A DNA stretch of 64,000 bases from Undaria pinnatifida (lineage: Eukaryota; Sar; Phaeophyceae; Laminariales; Alariaceae). Below are positions 32,601 through 43,005 of this stretch, piece by piece; the stretch's first letter is position 1; the number at the start of each line of letters is the position of its first letter. The stretch lies in assembly GCA_012845835.1 (NCBI GenBank), contig JABAKD010000018.1:7006862-7070861 (forward strand), in the 5' to 3' direction. Position numbers and translations under genes: made by a program. Under the pieces are notes generated by a model. The model worked only from the letters and a program-made list of their open reading frames with translations. It had not been told where the DNA came from and ran no database searches.

Positions 32601-35600
32601 GAGGAAAAACAAAACATACCATCATCCTCCCATTAAAAAACTCACCCACATGTTATATGTAGTATATTACAAGTACAGTACCAACAACGCAGCTTGCAAA
32701 TATGAGTATTGACCCGAAATTCGTCGAACCCACGGCTGACGTCCTTAGAATATTTTTATAAAATAATACCAACACCAACCATTATAGTGGAGAACAACAA
32801 AATATGTAGACTATGTCTATTTTTTTAAACAAAAGGAGTAGGACCCCTCCCATTAAGAAAAAACTCATCCACATAGTATATTACAAGTACCAACAACGCA
32901 GCTTGCAAAGATGACTATTGACCCGGAATTCGTCGAACTCACGGCTGACTGACGTCCTTGAAATATTTTTGTAAAATATCTTTAATCTCCAACACCGCCA
33001 ATCAAGTGCTGCGAGGAGCATAGTAACAAACGACACATAACATGAACACAAAACGCACGACGACCATAGCCGGGCTGCAAAAAAACGTTGGCGGGCGCGG
33101 GGGTGCCTTTTGCTACAATAGTTAGCAGTTAGGGAATGAACCGGTAGTTTTTTGAGGCATTGGATCCCCTGGTCATATGACGCTGATCGTATCCGCGGGT
33201 CAGACCCGCGACGCGGGAGACAACAGCTATTCCGTGGCGGGAACCAGTCAGGTTTCGAGGTGGTAGATTCGTGGGTTTGATCCGAGGGCTGGGACAAGAG
33301 CTTTCACGGGTCAAGGCAACGCGACCCGCGACCTTACCCGTGCTTAACGGGTCATGACCCGACCCGACATCTAAGCTTACTGAGCCCTCGCCAGTCCCAA
33401 GGATGCCAGGAGGTGAAGTAAATGGTATCAGGAGGACTGAGGCACTCTATACCCAACATATGTGTACCTACAGTAGTACTTGACTGCTTACCAGCCGATA
33501 TGCGTTTCGCAGTATAGTAAGAAGGGTAGTAGCAGGCTGTAGAATGTAGACCGAATGCGACGAAGTCCCCCAGAGGACGCAAGGTAGCCTGTGCCGGGTG
33601 GGCGCCCTCTCTCTTGTGATTCGTAGTACTTCGTTATTGTCCAGGCAGCTCTCAACGTCACCACATCAAAACGACACAGGATACAAAGTAGGGTATCGTA
33701 GAGAGAATGCGCTATACCCCAATTCGGAGCAGCGCCTATGTTCCCGACCAAATCCGAGAACCTTGACCCGGCGTATTCTACTTTATAATTTACGAGAGAG
33801 ATACCCTCATCTCATGCCTTTTCTGTGGCTTACTCATCTACATGGAGCACTCCGAAACATTCAGCCCACCCTAAATGGTCATATGTACAGATAGCATCAC
33901 AACAATCCCAATTGTCAACAAAGCATCTATAGGATCGAAGATGCGGGTATTCGAAACATACATTTGGTGAGGCTGTATGTTCACCCCACACCTCGTACTG
34001 ACGCTAGGATGCCTCTTGCATTGTGTTGAAACACCTGGCATCGAAGCTCACGAAGGTGAAAGCCACCACAACACTTGCAAAGGTTGTTACAGAATTGGTA
34101 GCAGTCCTAGCGGCCCAGGCAACGATTCGCTACGAGCAGTACCACAATAATTGTTTGAGGTCACAGTCGCAAGGGTGCCAGAAGCCGAAACGGCGAAGTC
34201 CTGGCCAGTCCCAAGGGCCCCAGGAGCTGACAAAACTGAGTCCTTGCTAGCCCCAAAGGTGCCAGGAGGCTACCTGGTATACGACTGGGCCCTCGCCAGT
34301 CCCGGCAATAGAGCGAAGCCGATGCGACAGAGTCCTTACCAGCCCCAAGGAATACCTTTGTACTTTGTCCCGACCAGTCCCTGGGGTACCAAACGGCCTT
34401 AAACGTCTCAGTCTTCGCCAATCTTAAGGGTATCAGGAGGAGCTGAAATGACAGACGCCAGAAGGGCTGTGGCACTCTTTGACAGTTTTTGAATGACTCT
34501 ACTATCATATACTGTATAATGATAGGCGCTCATTCTGCGCTAGGGGTAGCATCTAACTTCTCTGAGGCTGGAACCGCACTCACTTGTGAGGAGCTCTACA
34601 TATACCTCACCCCCAAACCGAATTTTTAGATAAAAACGAAAGTGCAACCCGAAGGACAACCACACGGTCTGGGTATTTAACGATAACGATGTTCCAATGA
34701 ATATAACGTGTTGTATTTTCCAGGTCGAGGGCCTCCCTCAGTCGGAACTAATTTGGTCCAAAAAGTGATACTCTTGACGTTTCACGCGCGATATGCTTGT
34801 ACCTCTATACCGTAGAGTCTCCCCACGCTGTGATAGGGGCGCAGCAAGCGCTACAGAGCTGCTGACACAAGGAGCTCAAAGGAGTCACCCGAAACGTGAC
34901 GTCGAAGACATCCGTTCCCGCAACCCGACCCACTATTCTGTGTTCGTTAGACCTAAGACAAATAGACTATAAATAGGTGAAATTATCGTATTGACCGACG
35001 GTTTCACACTGGAGGAGCTCAACCGTGACATTATAACATTATAACATTACCAGAAACGTTTGGCCAAAAAAGGGCACCCCCCCCCGCACTATATAGAGGG
35101 ATGACTCACCGGTGGCATGCGTCGAACCTACTAGACAGCGCATACAACACGTCCTTAATGTTCGATGTTCCGTACGCGCCCCCTCCCGCTGTCCCCCCGC
35201 CGCCTCGCCTATGCACGTGCTCGCGAGCCCATTAGATATCCGCAGAAGACCCGGTGGAGGTGGTACACGCCCGGAACGTCGCCATCGCGCATGTGGTCTT
35301 TGAGTTCTTGGCGGTGTTCACTTGCCTCACGAATGGCTGGTGCATTGGGGTTTTGGTGTTGGCCATGACGTCATCGAGCCTCGTGGCGTGCTGCTTCAAG
35401 CAGCGCACGGCCTATTCTTGCTGGAGTTTCATAGGACTCTTCTTGGTTTCGTTGCACGCGCTGTCCGGCCTGGGCGAGTTAAAATCCCATGTGGGCAGCG
35501 TAGTAGCCGGCGTGATGCAGTTATTTCTGTGCGCTGTTAGCCTGGTGGTCTTGATCGTTGGCTGCAAAGCAGCTTCGGCAACGGGTGGCCGGGCCCTCCT

Positions 35601-35688
35601 AGAGCGTAGGCAGGCAGGGGTGGCGATGCAGGTATCGAATCAAATTACGCAAGGGGTTCCCCTAGCTCATGTTGATTCGCATGCGTAA
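23334..35688 (+). CDS. paralogue A, four-helix membrane protein, unknown family
   Basis: Two exons, 23334-23645 and 35236-35688, join in phase 0 to give 254 residues. Residues 1-104 are polar, with Asn-Ala-Thr repeats and a His-rich VVVHHEHVPVYCP segment. Residues 105-254 contain four hydrophobic segments at about 118-135, 138-157, 166-182 and 194-214, then a polar tail ending HVDSHA. I do not recognise the family; the layout resembles a tetraspan (MARVEL-like) integral membrane protein, but that is topology only. Gene B downstream has the same exon structure, phase and tail. The 11.6 kb intron is filled with mobile elements. Additional small exons cannot be excluded, and no promoter is recognisable. 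Confidence 0.65.
24283..24370 (+). repeat. intronic segment shared with 46854-47040
   Basis: Contains CCCCCCACCGCTGCTGCGG and flanks that recur at 46854-46925 and again at 46968-47040, where two copies stand in tandem. Probably part of the A/B duplication or a dispersed repeat. Confidence 0.6.
24706..25021 (+). mobile_element. tRNA-derived SINE, copy 2, with poly(A) tail
   Basis: Same head as copy 1 at 9534, with A-box-like TGGCGTATCAGG (24719-24730) and B-box-like GAGTTCGAGCCC (24763-24774). It ends in about 23 A. It interrupts the left arm of the foldback-like element: the right arm reads continuously across the equivalent point (around 30530-30545), giving an empty-site comparison. Target duplication is at most a few bases (AGT) and uncertain. 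Confidence 0.88.
26181..27515. mobile_element. inner inverted-repeat element in the foldback spacer
   Basis: Left end CCGTATAACACGAAAGAAAG at 26181 matches the reverse complement of 27493-27515 with one mismatch in about 21 bp. The similarity continues inward with GCACACCCSGGYGATA. Inside are a hairpin (about 26204-26250, GATAACATT/AATGTTATC) and two tandem copies of a segment with AACGATTGCTA (about 26370-26503). No transposase ORF is seen. Confidence 0.65.
28262..29863. mobile_element. composite element inserted in the right foldback arm
   Basis: The right arm breaks between GTAGATGTATTCC (ending 28268) and TTCCGCGTCTC (from 29863), while the left arm is continuous at the matching point (about 25690). 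The insert holds three related units with CGCCCCACCT and AATCCGCCAGAG (about 28272, 28424, 28783), a C-rich middle, and an inverted pair at 29286-29852. A second, diverged copy of much of it lies at 48690-49665. Confidence 0.65.
29286..29852. repeat. inverted pair of about 210 bp, potential long hairpin
   Basis: Left arm 29286-29495 (with CTCCAGCTGTGAGATCGA, TCTTTGCAAGCTGTGTGTGA, CAACTACAGTGTAGCTA) is repeated in reverse complement at 29648-29852 with few mismatches. The spacer of about 150 bp contains a copy of the CTCCGGCGGATGG repeat. A transcript would fold into an almost continuous double strand. Confidence 0.85.
31650..31880 (+). repeat. dispersed CTCCAGCTGTGAG family copy
   Basis: Same order of blocks as 29286-29520: CTCCAGCTGTGAGATCGA, CATCTTTGCAAGCTGTGTG, CAACTACAGTGTAGCTA, GGGGACAAAATCTGACAG. 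Flanking 30990-31650 and 31960-33100 are A/T-rich intron of paralogue A. Confidence 0.85.
32195..32985 (+). repeat. three copies of a GCAGCTTGCAAAGATGAGT terminal motif
   Basis: At about 32200-32275, 32690-32770 and 32890-32985 the sequence reads GCAGCTTGCAAARATGAGTA, then TTGACCCGAAATTCGTCGAA, CACGGCTGACGTCCT and an A/T tail. Related inverted copies occur near 30825-30890 and 55565-55610. It resembles the end of the CTCCAGCTGTGAG family and looks like a transposon terminus. Confidence 0.7.
32300..32334 (+). other. tRNA T-arm-like hairpin followed by T run
   Basis: GTGGG-TTCGTGT-CCCAC is a perfect 5-bp T-arm-like stem-loop followed by a T run that could stop RNA polymerase III. No D-arm or anticodon arm is recognisable upstream, so it is only a tRNA-like fragment. 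Confidence 0.35.
33195..33211. other. perfect GC palindrome
   Basis: GCGGGTC-A-GACCCGC is a perfect inverted repeat in the intron of paralogue A. Related GGGTC/GACCC words recur to 33365. The region 33300-34020 has no other feature I can support. Confidence 0.5.
34150..34460 (+). repeat. minisatellite of about 42-50 bp units upstream of exon A2
   Basis: Degenerate units containing GAGTCCTNGCCAGTCCCAAG, GGTNCCAGGAG and CTGAAA. The same minisatellite lies at 49855-50105, about 1 kb before exon 2 of paralogue B, so it predates the duplication. A single unit also occurs at 33385-33445. Sequence from 34500 to 35235 aligns loosely with 50200-51049 and shows no further exon. Confidence 0.8.
35236..35688 (+). 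CDS. paralogue A exon 2 (four-helix domain)
   Basis: Acceptor CCATTAG then ATATCCGCAGAAGACCCG; reads EDPVEVVHARNVAIAHVVFE, hydrophobic segments including SSSLVACCF and FIGLFLVSLHAL, then GCKAAS and RALLERRQAGVAMQ. TAA at 35686. Aligns throughout with 51050-51514, including the pyrimidine-rich acceptor region. Confidence 0.85.
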   Translation: MSAEDPVEVVHARNVAIAHVVFEFLAVFTCLTNGWCIGVLVLAMTSSSLVACCFKQRTAYSCWSFIGLFLVSLHALSGLGELKSHVGSVVAGVMQLFLCAVSLVVLIVGCKAASATGGRALLERRQAGVAMQVSNQITQGVPLAHVDSHA

Positions 35689-36600
35689 TTCCAAGGACCA
35701 AGCATGCCGGTGGACGGTCTAGTTCTGTCAGGTCAAGATGTCCTTAGACGGGATATACTGGCTCTAGTGTACGGTGTACCTTGACGTCTATCCTCGACGG
35801 CTCTTAGGACTTAGTACACTATCTTTTGTGTGGGGAGCGCCTTGACGGCTGTCCACCAAAGGGCACACTTGATGCACTAGATGTACTGTGGGGCGTGCCT
35901 TGGGTGGTGGTCTGCCAAGGGGCGAGAGTGCCGTCAACCGACATACATAAGCCGAGAACAGGCGTAAAAGAACAAAATTAAATATATCTTCGGTTGCGAC
36001 TATGCTCAGTAGCAGCGGTTTACTTCCTACATCATTTGTGAACCGTTGTTGTGACTCGGCAGGGAACATTGTCCTTGGGTATTCCGCCGGTCACAAGGGG
36101 GGATGCGTGCTATACTATCATAGCATCGGGACCTGGAAGTGTGTTTGTTGCGGGCTATCGGCTGTCAAATAATCGTTTGTATCCCTAGTTCGAAGAGAGG
36201 GGGGGAGCTTCAAAGGAAACCCCGGGGATGACCTTTACACAGCCCCGAGTTCCTACACCCGAACACACGGAAGCCAACTACCACGCCACCCGTGGCGTAA
36301 CTCCGTGCTCACTGGAATAACTTCAGCTTTAGTCGACTCTACGTAGGCGGCTGGTGTAACGCTTCTTTCATGTAAACTGGAGTTGTCCCTCATTCGAGAC
36401 CGCGAATATTACTATTGTCGATAGTTAGTTCTAAAGCGGCGTAGTAGGGCTACTACTTGAGGTCCGCCGGTGCGGTGAAAATGTGCGACCTTTCCTGCCT
36501 ATATTTTCTCGTGGGCCCCCGAGGTTGTATCTCGGGAGGTTGCTCGCCATGCCTTCATGTGCATGTATTTGTCGCGCTTTAGCCTTCGCCTGTAGCTAGA
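35689..36600. other. 3' flank of paralogue A, no supported gene
   Basis: No repeat or exon recognised. Short ORFs on both strands lack support. 3' UTR and polyadenylation site of paralogue A presumably fall at its start. Confidence 0.4.
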
Positions 36601-38760
36601 GATTGTTTATTCAGTGGTGGCGACTGATGGTACAAGTTGGTGCATGTAAGCTGCTAGCCTGTAAATAGTCTGATGCCGCTGCGTATAGTTGTGACCCCTT
36701 TGTATCTTGAGAGGGAACGCTTGTCCAAAATGTAGGGTAGGATTGTCCGTACACGTAATTGCGGCCTCTGCAAGCGTTAGTACCGAACAGGCCGCGGTTT
36801 GTTGGTATGGATTATTTGGCGTGTGTCTCTGTCGGGAAGATACGTAAACAAGGACGTCCGGTTTTCGTGGGGATAACTTCACGTTTAGGCCAGCAAACCC
36901 AGGCTGGCTGCGATCGAGGCGGGTTTCCTGCGATCAGGCCTGCGATAGTCGCTGGGTTGGTTAGCTAATCCAGAAGTTTGTGCCTTTTCTCCGTGTGAGG
37001 AAACAGCTACCAACGATCGTTAGGTACGCCTAGATGACGTGGGCTCATTGTCAATAATGGTTTGGAGGCAGCACCGGACTATGTTGGCCTTCTTCCTTGT
37101 CTACCTCAGCGCTTTTCCGTGAGCGTGTTTGCCCAAGCCGGAGCCAGTGAGCTTTTATGATGGTCGTATGATGCTTGTCTCATCGGCAGCCCGGAACTAT
37201 GATAGATCGGGCTGCTGGGATAGTGCATGCGCCCCGATTGCAACGAAAATGCATGTGTGACACGCGCGCAGAATGACGATGTTTGTGCTGCTACGCGTTT
37301 CCCCTAGACGGCGGTTGATAACACCACATGTTTCGGTGTGTTTGGTTGCTATGTACGAGTCGCTCTGAGGTAGCCCTTCCAACTTTTACTTGATGAGGTC
37401 GCCGGTTTTGAAACCAGCTTCCGGCCTTATCTCCTGAAATAAGGAGCCCCTTGCCACCCCGACGTCATCGCTCGATTGTCCTTTGCAAGCAAGGAAGTAT
37501 GTGAAGGCATTTTTTTGGTAGCATCCTTCCTCGTGCCAAGCAGCCATGAAACGTTCGGCAAAGGAAATCGCTAGTTTCGGGGGGGGGGGGGGGGGGCAGT
37601 CGTAGAGGTAGTTGTACCTGGTTCTTTTAACAATGAGTAAACAGGAGTATAAATCGAGTCTTTTGGGTTTCAAAGCGATTGGGATCGTCGAACAGCTGAT
37701 GCCTTCTTCCATTCGGCCGTTCACTAGCGACATCTAGAAATGCTGCCCTTGCTGAATAATAACTAGGTTCCTCAACGTTGTTGCTATAGTTGGATCTGCA
37801 TCTTGCATACGCCCGTGCATGAGCTCCGCCCGCTTTCGGTGAACTGTTCGCGTCGCAGTCACAGTGAAGATGCCGGCGGGCAACACATTCGTAGGTATAT
37901 GGTGAATGCCGATCCGTCCTTCCTCGACCAGCTTTGTGCAAAACTGTTTGAGCAATTCAGATGCTTGGTCCGTGCTGAATAGCCATTCGTGGAGACTACT
38001 GAACGTGCTCTAGGTGTATCATTTCCTATCCCGATTTTCTCGAAGCCGGTGATTTTGAGCGCAAGTAGTAATGCTTGAATGTGCCGACTGCCTTGTTTCA
38101 TGCTTAGCGTTGTTGCCACCCCTGTGCTTTGTACGGTGCTTAAAACCTGTGAGAGCGATTTGAGCGATGAAGGCCACGACATGGATGCCCCAGAACAAAG
38201 TAACAGTTGACCTTGCTCGTGTGTCTCTTTCATACCCGCGTCTAAGCTTGAAATGTCTACTCTCTCTGTAGACGGTGTCGAGTTCCTGATGTCCTTTAAT
38301 GTGCCGCGAAACGTGCTTGAATGGCATTTCTTAGGTGACCCATTGATGGCTTTCTTGTTGCCTCGGTTATACGAAGAACTGCGCACGAGACGTTCCACCA
38401 TGTACCCCTTCCTCGAGGTCACGCTTCCTACGCACCATTGATTCGTGTATGTCTTGATTCCGGCGTCGTCGAGTGAGGTATCAGTTGGTCGGGTTTATCC
38501 AGCGGTATTTCAGCGCCGAGGTCCCGCATTACGCGTGCTTCTTGCACTGCGGTTCTTCATATGGAACCGGGCGTAAGCAGTCCGTTTGATTGATGCGGAC
38601 TGTCTGCTTGCTCCGGTCGTGTGTGATTGTTCGTCTCCAACATGAGCAAGAAGACCTCTCACAAATCCGTCATTGAGAGAAGCGCCGTGAGCTTTGATTT
38701 CCTTGGGTGTTCCGAAGATAACTGCGTCGGGTCCAGCTTTTATCTCTGCCATTAACATGA
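36600..38760 (-). pseudogene. decayed minus-strand coding element, unknown family
   Basis: Minus-strand fragments follow in order but in shifting frames: 38758-38510 (starts MLMAEIKAGPDAVIFGTPKE), 38422-37859 (includes ALLLALKITGFEKIG), then 37560-37200 (AERFMAAWHEEG, SSDDVGVARG, EIRPEAGFKTGDLI, KLEGLPQSDS). The last part is repeated in + orientation at 56775-56985, again with a frameshift. Conservation of reading frame patches between copies indicates a former protein, perhaps from a mobile element. I could not identify it. A HIKGHQELD string at about 38290 is reminiscent of retroelement RNase H but too weak to use. Confidence 0.4.
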
Positions 38761-38941
38761 AGCATTAACAGAAAATCACCTCCCCAGTTTTTGGGTGTAC
38801 TAGGACGGATCACACCAGTCCACAAGCAACAGTGATCACCTAGTTTCGCTAGTTTCGCGGCCCATGCGGAATCCTCTGCGTGCTGGGGAAGGTTTTTCCC
38901 CCAACGGAAATCATTGAGCTGAGTTTTCTTTCATCAATCTT

Positions 38942-38977
<36 letters not shown>

Positions 38978-38985
<8 letters not shown>

Positions 38986-39830
38986 GGCGGATGGAGTGGG
39001 AAAAAAAAAGCTTTAGCTCACCACACTTCCACGTATTTTCATACGTGTCGTGTGTCGATTTGACTCAGTTGCTTTCGCAGCCCAACGCTAGCTGGCGCAC
39101 CCTTCGGGTCCCATTGTAGGTATAGCGTAAGCTATCCTTATCATTGGTCTTCGTTACAACCCCGGCAGCGCAAGCTGTCGTTGTATACCGATGATGACGA
39201 TGCGTGTGTATGTCGACCCGGCCTGTGGTGTAAACATTTTTATTTTCTGTGGTTCCGCCGTCTAGAGTACCGCGTGGCGGTTCTTACTCTGGCCAACCCG
39301 CTGGGGAAGATGTTTCGGCGGCTTTATTTGCAGCGTGAAGATGTCAAGCTCGTGGATGGATCTGATTCAAATGCTTGCTCCGGCAAAAAAAACTCCAGAT
39401 CCAACGTGAGCGGTTTAGGTCATCGCGTCGTAGAACGAACACGATGCTGCCCTCTTCTCAAGCTGTGGGCATTGTCGGATACTGCTTTGTCAAGTGCGAA
39501 ACCGGCTTGGTCGGACGAGTGCTGATGGGGAAGCTCGATAAAACCAAGAAAAGGTGTAACCACTGTATTAAGAATATGGTACTTGCTACGGGAATCACCG
39601 CGAAAAAATACGATTGCACAGTGTCAAACACACCAAGCACATGATGAGGCAACGGCGGCTTTTGGGATTTGGGATCTCGATACTTCACTTTTGTTGTTTT
39701 GTACCCTCCGGCCGATGGAAAAAATAAAGCTTAAGCTCACCACACTCCCGCGTATTTTCATACACGTCGTGTGTCGATATACACAATTGCCTTCGCAATC
39801 CAGCGCTAGCTCTGATGACTTTATTTTCCC
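38978..39830 (+). mobile_element. TRIM-like pair of direct repeats
   Basis: Direct repeats of about 110-135 bp at 38978-39112 and 39703-39830 share CCGGCGGATGG, AGCTTTAGCTCACCACACT, CGTATTTTCATAC, CGTGTGTCGAT and GCGCTAGCT. They are 725 bp apart with no long ORF between. A third single copy is at 29576-29655. A long A run (about 38946-38981) precedes the left repeat. LTR ends, primer site and target duplication were not confirmed. Confidence 0.5.
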
Positions 39831-39989
39831 AACTACACTGCAAAGGGGTTGCTCGTACGACACGGGTGGCATGTGCTTCGCATCGTATACCACCGCGTAC
39901 TGCCGTCATTTTTCGTGTCACGACAAGAGAGCGCCAGGCAAGGAACTCGAGTTTGAGAATTACAGGAACAATGAGTATTCGGGAGAGGT

Positions 39990-41800
39990 TATGATACTCT
40001 AGAAGTAGTGTGGGCCCTCTTTCCCAAAAAAGAAATTAGGCCTGGGCCATAATTCTGGTACTCTTTTTCTTGTTAGAGGGCGGGCATTGTCAACTACTAC
40101 GAGTGTGAGCATGACACACATCAGTATATATATAACTAAAACGGAGCGATGAGGTTGGTTTCTCTTGTCGTTGTTGATAGTAAGGTAGTAGGTAGGTCAT
40201 GGTTTTCTTTGTTTTGGGTTGTCGGTTTCTTTGTTTGATTCTCTCGCGCGTTCGCTTGGAGGCCAGCCGCGGTCGGGCGGTCGACTTCATAGCTCAGTAT
40301 ATAGTAGTTTGCGCCCTTGGGCCGCCGTCGTCGCTCGTGCCGTCGGTCGGTCGGTCGGTTGGTCGGTCGGCCGCGCCGTCGCCCTTGCACATAATGCATG
40401 CATGCTGCTTCTTTCGAGCTCACGTGTTGTAACGTCATACACGTCATACACAGCATAGAGTACGCGGCAGCACTTAATTTGGCAGTCCAAAAGTCGAAGT
40501 TTCAATAACAGCTGGAATAGGTAAAAAATACCTATCATCGTTAAGCTCGACCCTACACGCCGCATCCAGGCCCCATCGCTCACGCTGCAGGCGGGTGTTG
40601 TGTGTCTGTCACCACCTCCCCACACCCCCGCCCCCGATCCCCACGCCCTAGCCCCCCCCCCCCCGCCTCCCGCGCTCAGCCGCCCCAGACCCCGCCTTCC
40701 CCCCCCCCACCCCGACCCCCAACCCTACCCCAGGCTTATGCTTGATCCGAGCGCGGCTTCGCCGCTAGTTTAAGACAATCTGAAGAAAATAATATATTGC
40801 ACAGACCGCAGCAAGAAACCGTAACACGCTCGCTACCCCCTAATCTCTAACCCTCTTCGATTCTGTGAACGCCACAGGGGGGTGGGTCTGTGGGTCTGTC
40901 ACCTGTCAGGGCCTGCTTTAACTCCCCCAAAAGGCCTTGGAACGCTTGGAACCTGGAACGGAAAATAGTTGGGCTTGTTTGTTGATTGATTGGTTATCAA
41001 GTCGAATATTTGCCCCTGTGGCGTTGCCACCCTGACCCACAGGCCCTGGATGTCCATAACCCGGCCCCGAACTCGGAACCTATACCGGTAACAATCCCAA
41101 GCCAGCTGTCGGCGGAACCTTCCGGTTATAGCACAGAAAAAACCGGGGATTAAAAACTCCCATCCCCGGGGTTTCCAACCGCTTTTGGTTCGATTTTCTG
41201 CGTACTGCTAGTAGTAGTGTGGGTACCCCATCCCAAAATGGGATGATTTGATCTTGTTGTGACTGCCATTTATTTGCTTGCGATTTTTTTCATGGTTTTG
41301 AATCTGTTTCCGGCATATACACTAGTGAGATCAGGGGTGTGCTTTTTTGCGCCCATTAAAAAACCAACCACGAGCAGCTGACAGGTGTCCACGCAGCAGT
41401 AGTAGTACAGCGGGCTAGTTTTGGTTTTCATCGTTCATCATCGGGCAGTGTGCAGGGTTGCTCTTATGTCTCACCCCCCATCCACAGATCCACACCTTAA
41501 TACAGCCCTGGAACACAAATATAGCAGGCTATACGAGAGCTACACATACATACAAAGAAGCGGATCAACCGCCGCATGTCTCTGCGTCTTGCCGCACGGA
41601 GCCAAGGGCGGAAAAAATGCCCCCCCTCCCCCCTCAGCCCCCCCCCCCAATTAATAGCCTCAGAAATCAGAGAAGAAAACAATTCAGACTATCGAGCCCT
41701 CCGCCGGTTGTCACTATTAATAGCGAGTATAGACTGTACAAGCACCTGTTCCTCCTGCTGCCTCATGGGACACGCTCAAAAATCTATACCAGGCATATAT
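39990..41800. other. intergenic stretch with nothing recognised
   Basis: Mixed composition with a C-rich part at 40610-40735 and short ORFs only. No gene, RNA or repeat with a second copy in the window was seen. Confidence 0.4.
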
Positions 41801-41804
41801 TATA

Positions 41805-42060
41805 AAAATATAAATACACTCCAGCTGTGAGATCGAAGATTTCGTCGAAACTCATCTTTGCAAGCTGTGTGTGATACTCCGATCGCGCGCATTACGAGTT
41901 GTGTGTCCTCATTAAGGATATAGGTCGGCGACTCCCCTTACAACTACAGTGTAGCTACCAGGGTCAACAGGATGATTTTAGTCAGTCTGTGCGCGGAAAC
42001 TATAAAACCCGTTTCTGAGGGGGACAAAATCTGACAGCTGTGAAGGGAAAGGGGGGCCTG
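41805..42060 (+). repeat. dispersed CTCCAGCTGTGAG family copy
   Basis: Nearly identical to 29296-29540, including ATTACGAGTTGTGTGTCCTC and GAAGGGAAAGGGGGGCCTGG. The high identity suggests recent activity or conversion. Confidence 0.9.
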
Positions 42061-42601
42061 GTTTTGATCAAAAGCGAGCGGGTTTGGAGGGGGGCGGGGG
42101 GCGGGGGGGGGTATATATATATACCAGGAATTAGTACACTATCGTACCTGGTCCAGGTATTAATACCTGGTAGTACTCTTTCGTACTATTTTGACCATTC
42201 ATATTACTATATTGTAATCGAAATGAAGCAACACGAAAAAGGGCCACTGTCAGAAAAGGCACGGGGAACAAAACGTACCAAACCTCTGCTGACGACCGAT
42301 GATGGTTTCCGCTTTTTATACCGCGGCAACAGGCACATGAAAATAATAGACAAGCACAACACAACAGCTCCGTTTTTCGCCGGAATCTCCGCAGCTTTTA
42401 GCTCGGAACGGACTCCGGACCGGTTCCACCCCTGCCTCAGGTCCTCCCAGAAGACCTAACAAATACGATGGCCGCCCGCATCTTGGAAGATATTTTTCAA
42501 GCGCTCTCATTGGCCGAGGCCTATGTGGTGTTCCGCAGATCAGAATAATAAATTAATTTCCAAAAGCAGCGCAGCCGCGTTTATCGCCCATTTCTGGCCC
42601 G

Positions 42602-43005
42602 TTTTGGGTTCGAGTTGGGGTCAGGGTCAGAGTCAGGGTCAGGGTTAGGGTTAGGGCTAGGGGATGGATTGGGTCTACACCCGTCCCAGGAAGTAAGTGC
42701 TTTCTGCTGAGCTGTGTGGGGGATCCCGGGGCACATTCTTCTTCCAAAATTCACGTGAGCTCATCATCACCTGACAAGTTGGACGCCCGGATCTTTGGGT
42801 CGGTGGGCTGTTCGTGCACTGCTGTGTGAGGACCCCAGGGGCACATTCGTCTTCCAAAATTCCGTGAGCTCATCACCCAACAAGTTGGCCGCCCGGATCT
42901 TTGGGGCGGTGGGTGTGTTCGCGTTTGCGAGCAGAAAGCGCTTCCTGGTCGGATACAGGTACGGGTGTAGACCCCTAGCCCCCAACCCTATCCCTAAGGG
43001 CCCGA
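42602..43005. mobile_element. element bounded by telomere-like inverted repeats
   Basis: The left side has GGGTCAGGGTTAGGGTTAGGG then GGTCTACACCCGT (42672-42684) and AGGAAG..TGCTTTCTGCT (to 42709). The right side mirrors it: AGCAGAAAGCGCTTCCTGG (42931-42949), ACGGGTGTAGACC (42961-42973), then CCTAGCCCCCAACCCTATCC. Between them a 109-bp unit occurs twice in tandem (42721-42829, 42830-42930), each with GGGCACATTC and CTTCCAAAATTC. Confidence 0.7.

Noticed and set aside
38019-38327. Retroelement RNase H domain (HIKGHQELD string)
   Set aside because: One short motif in one frame only, with neighbouring coding similarity in another frame. Not enough to name the family.
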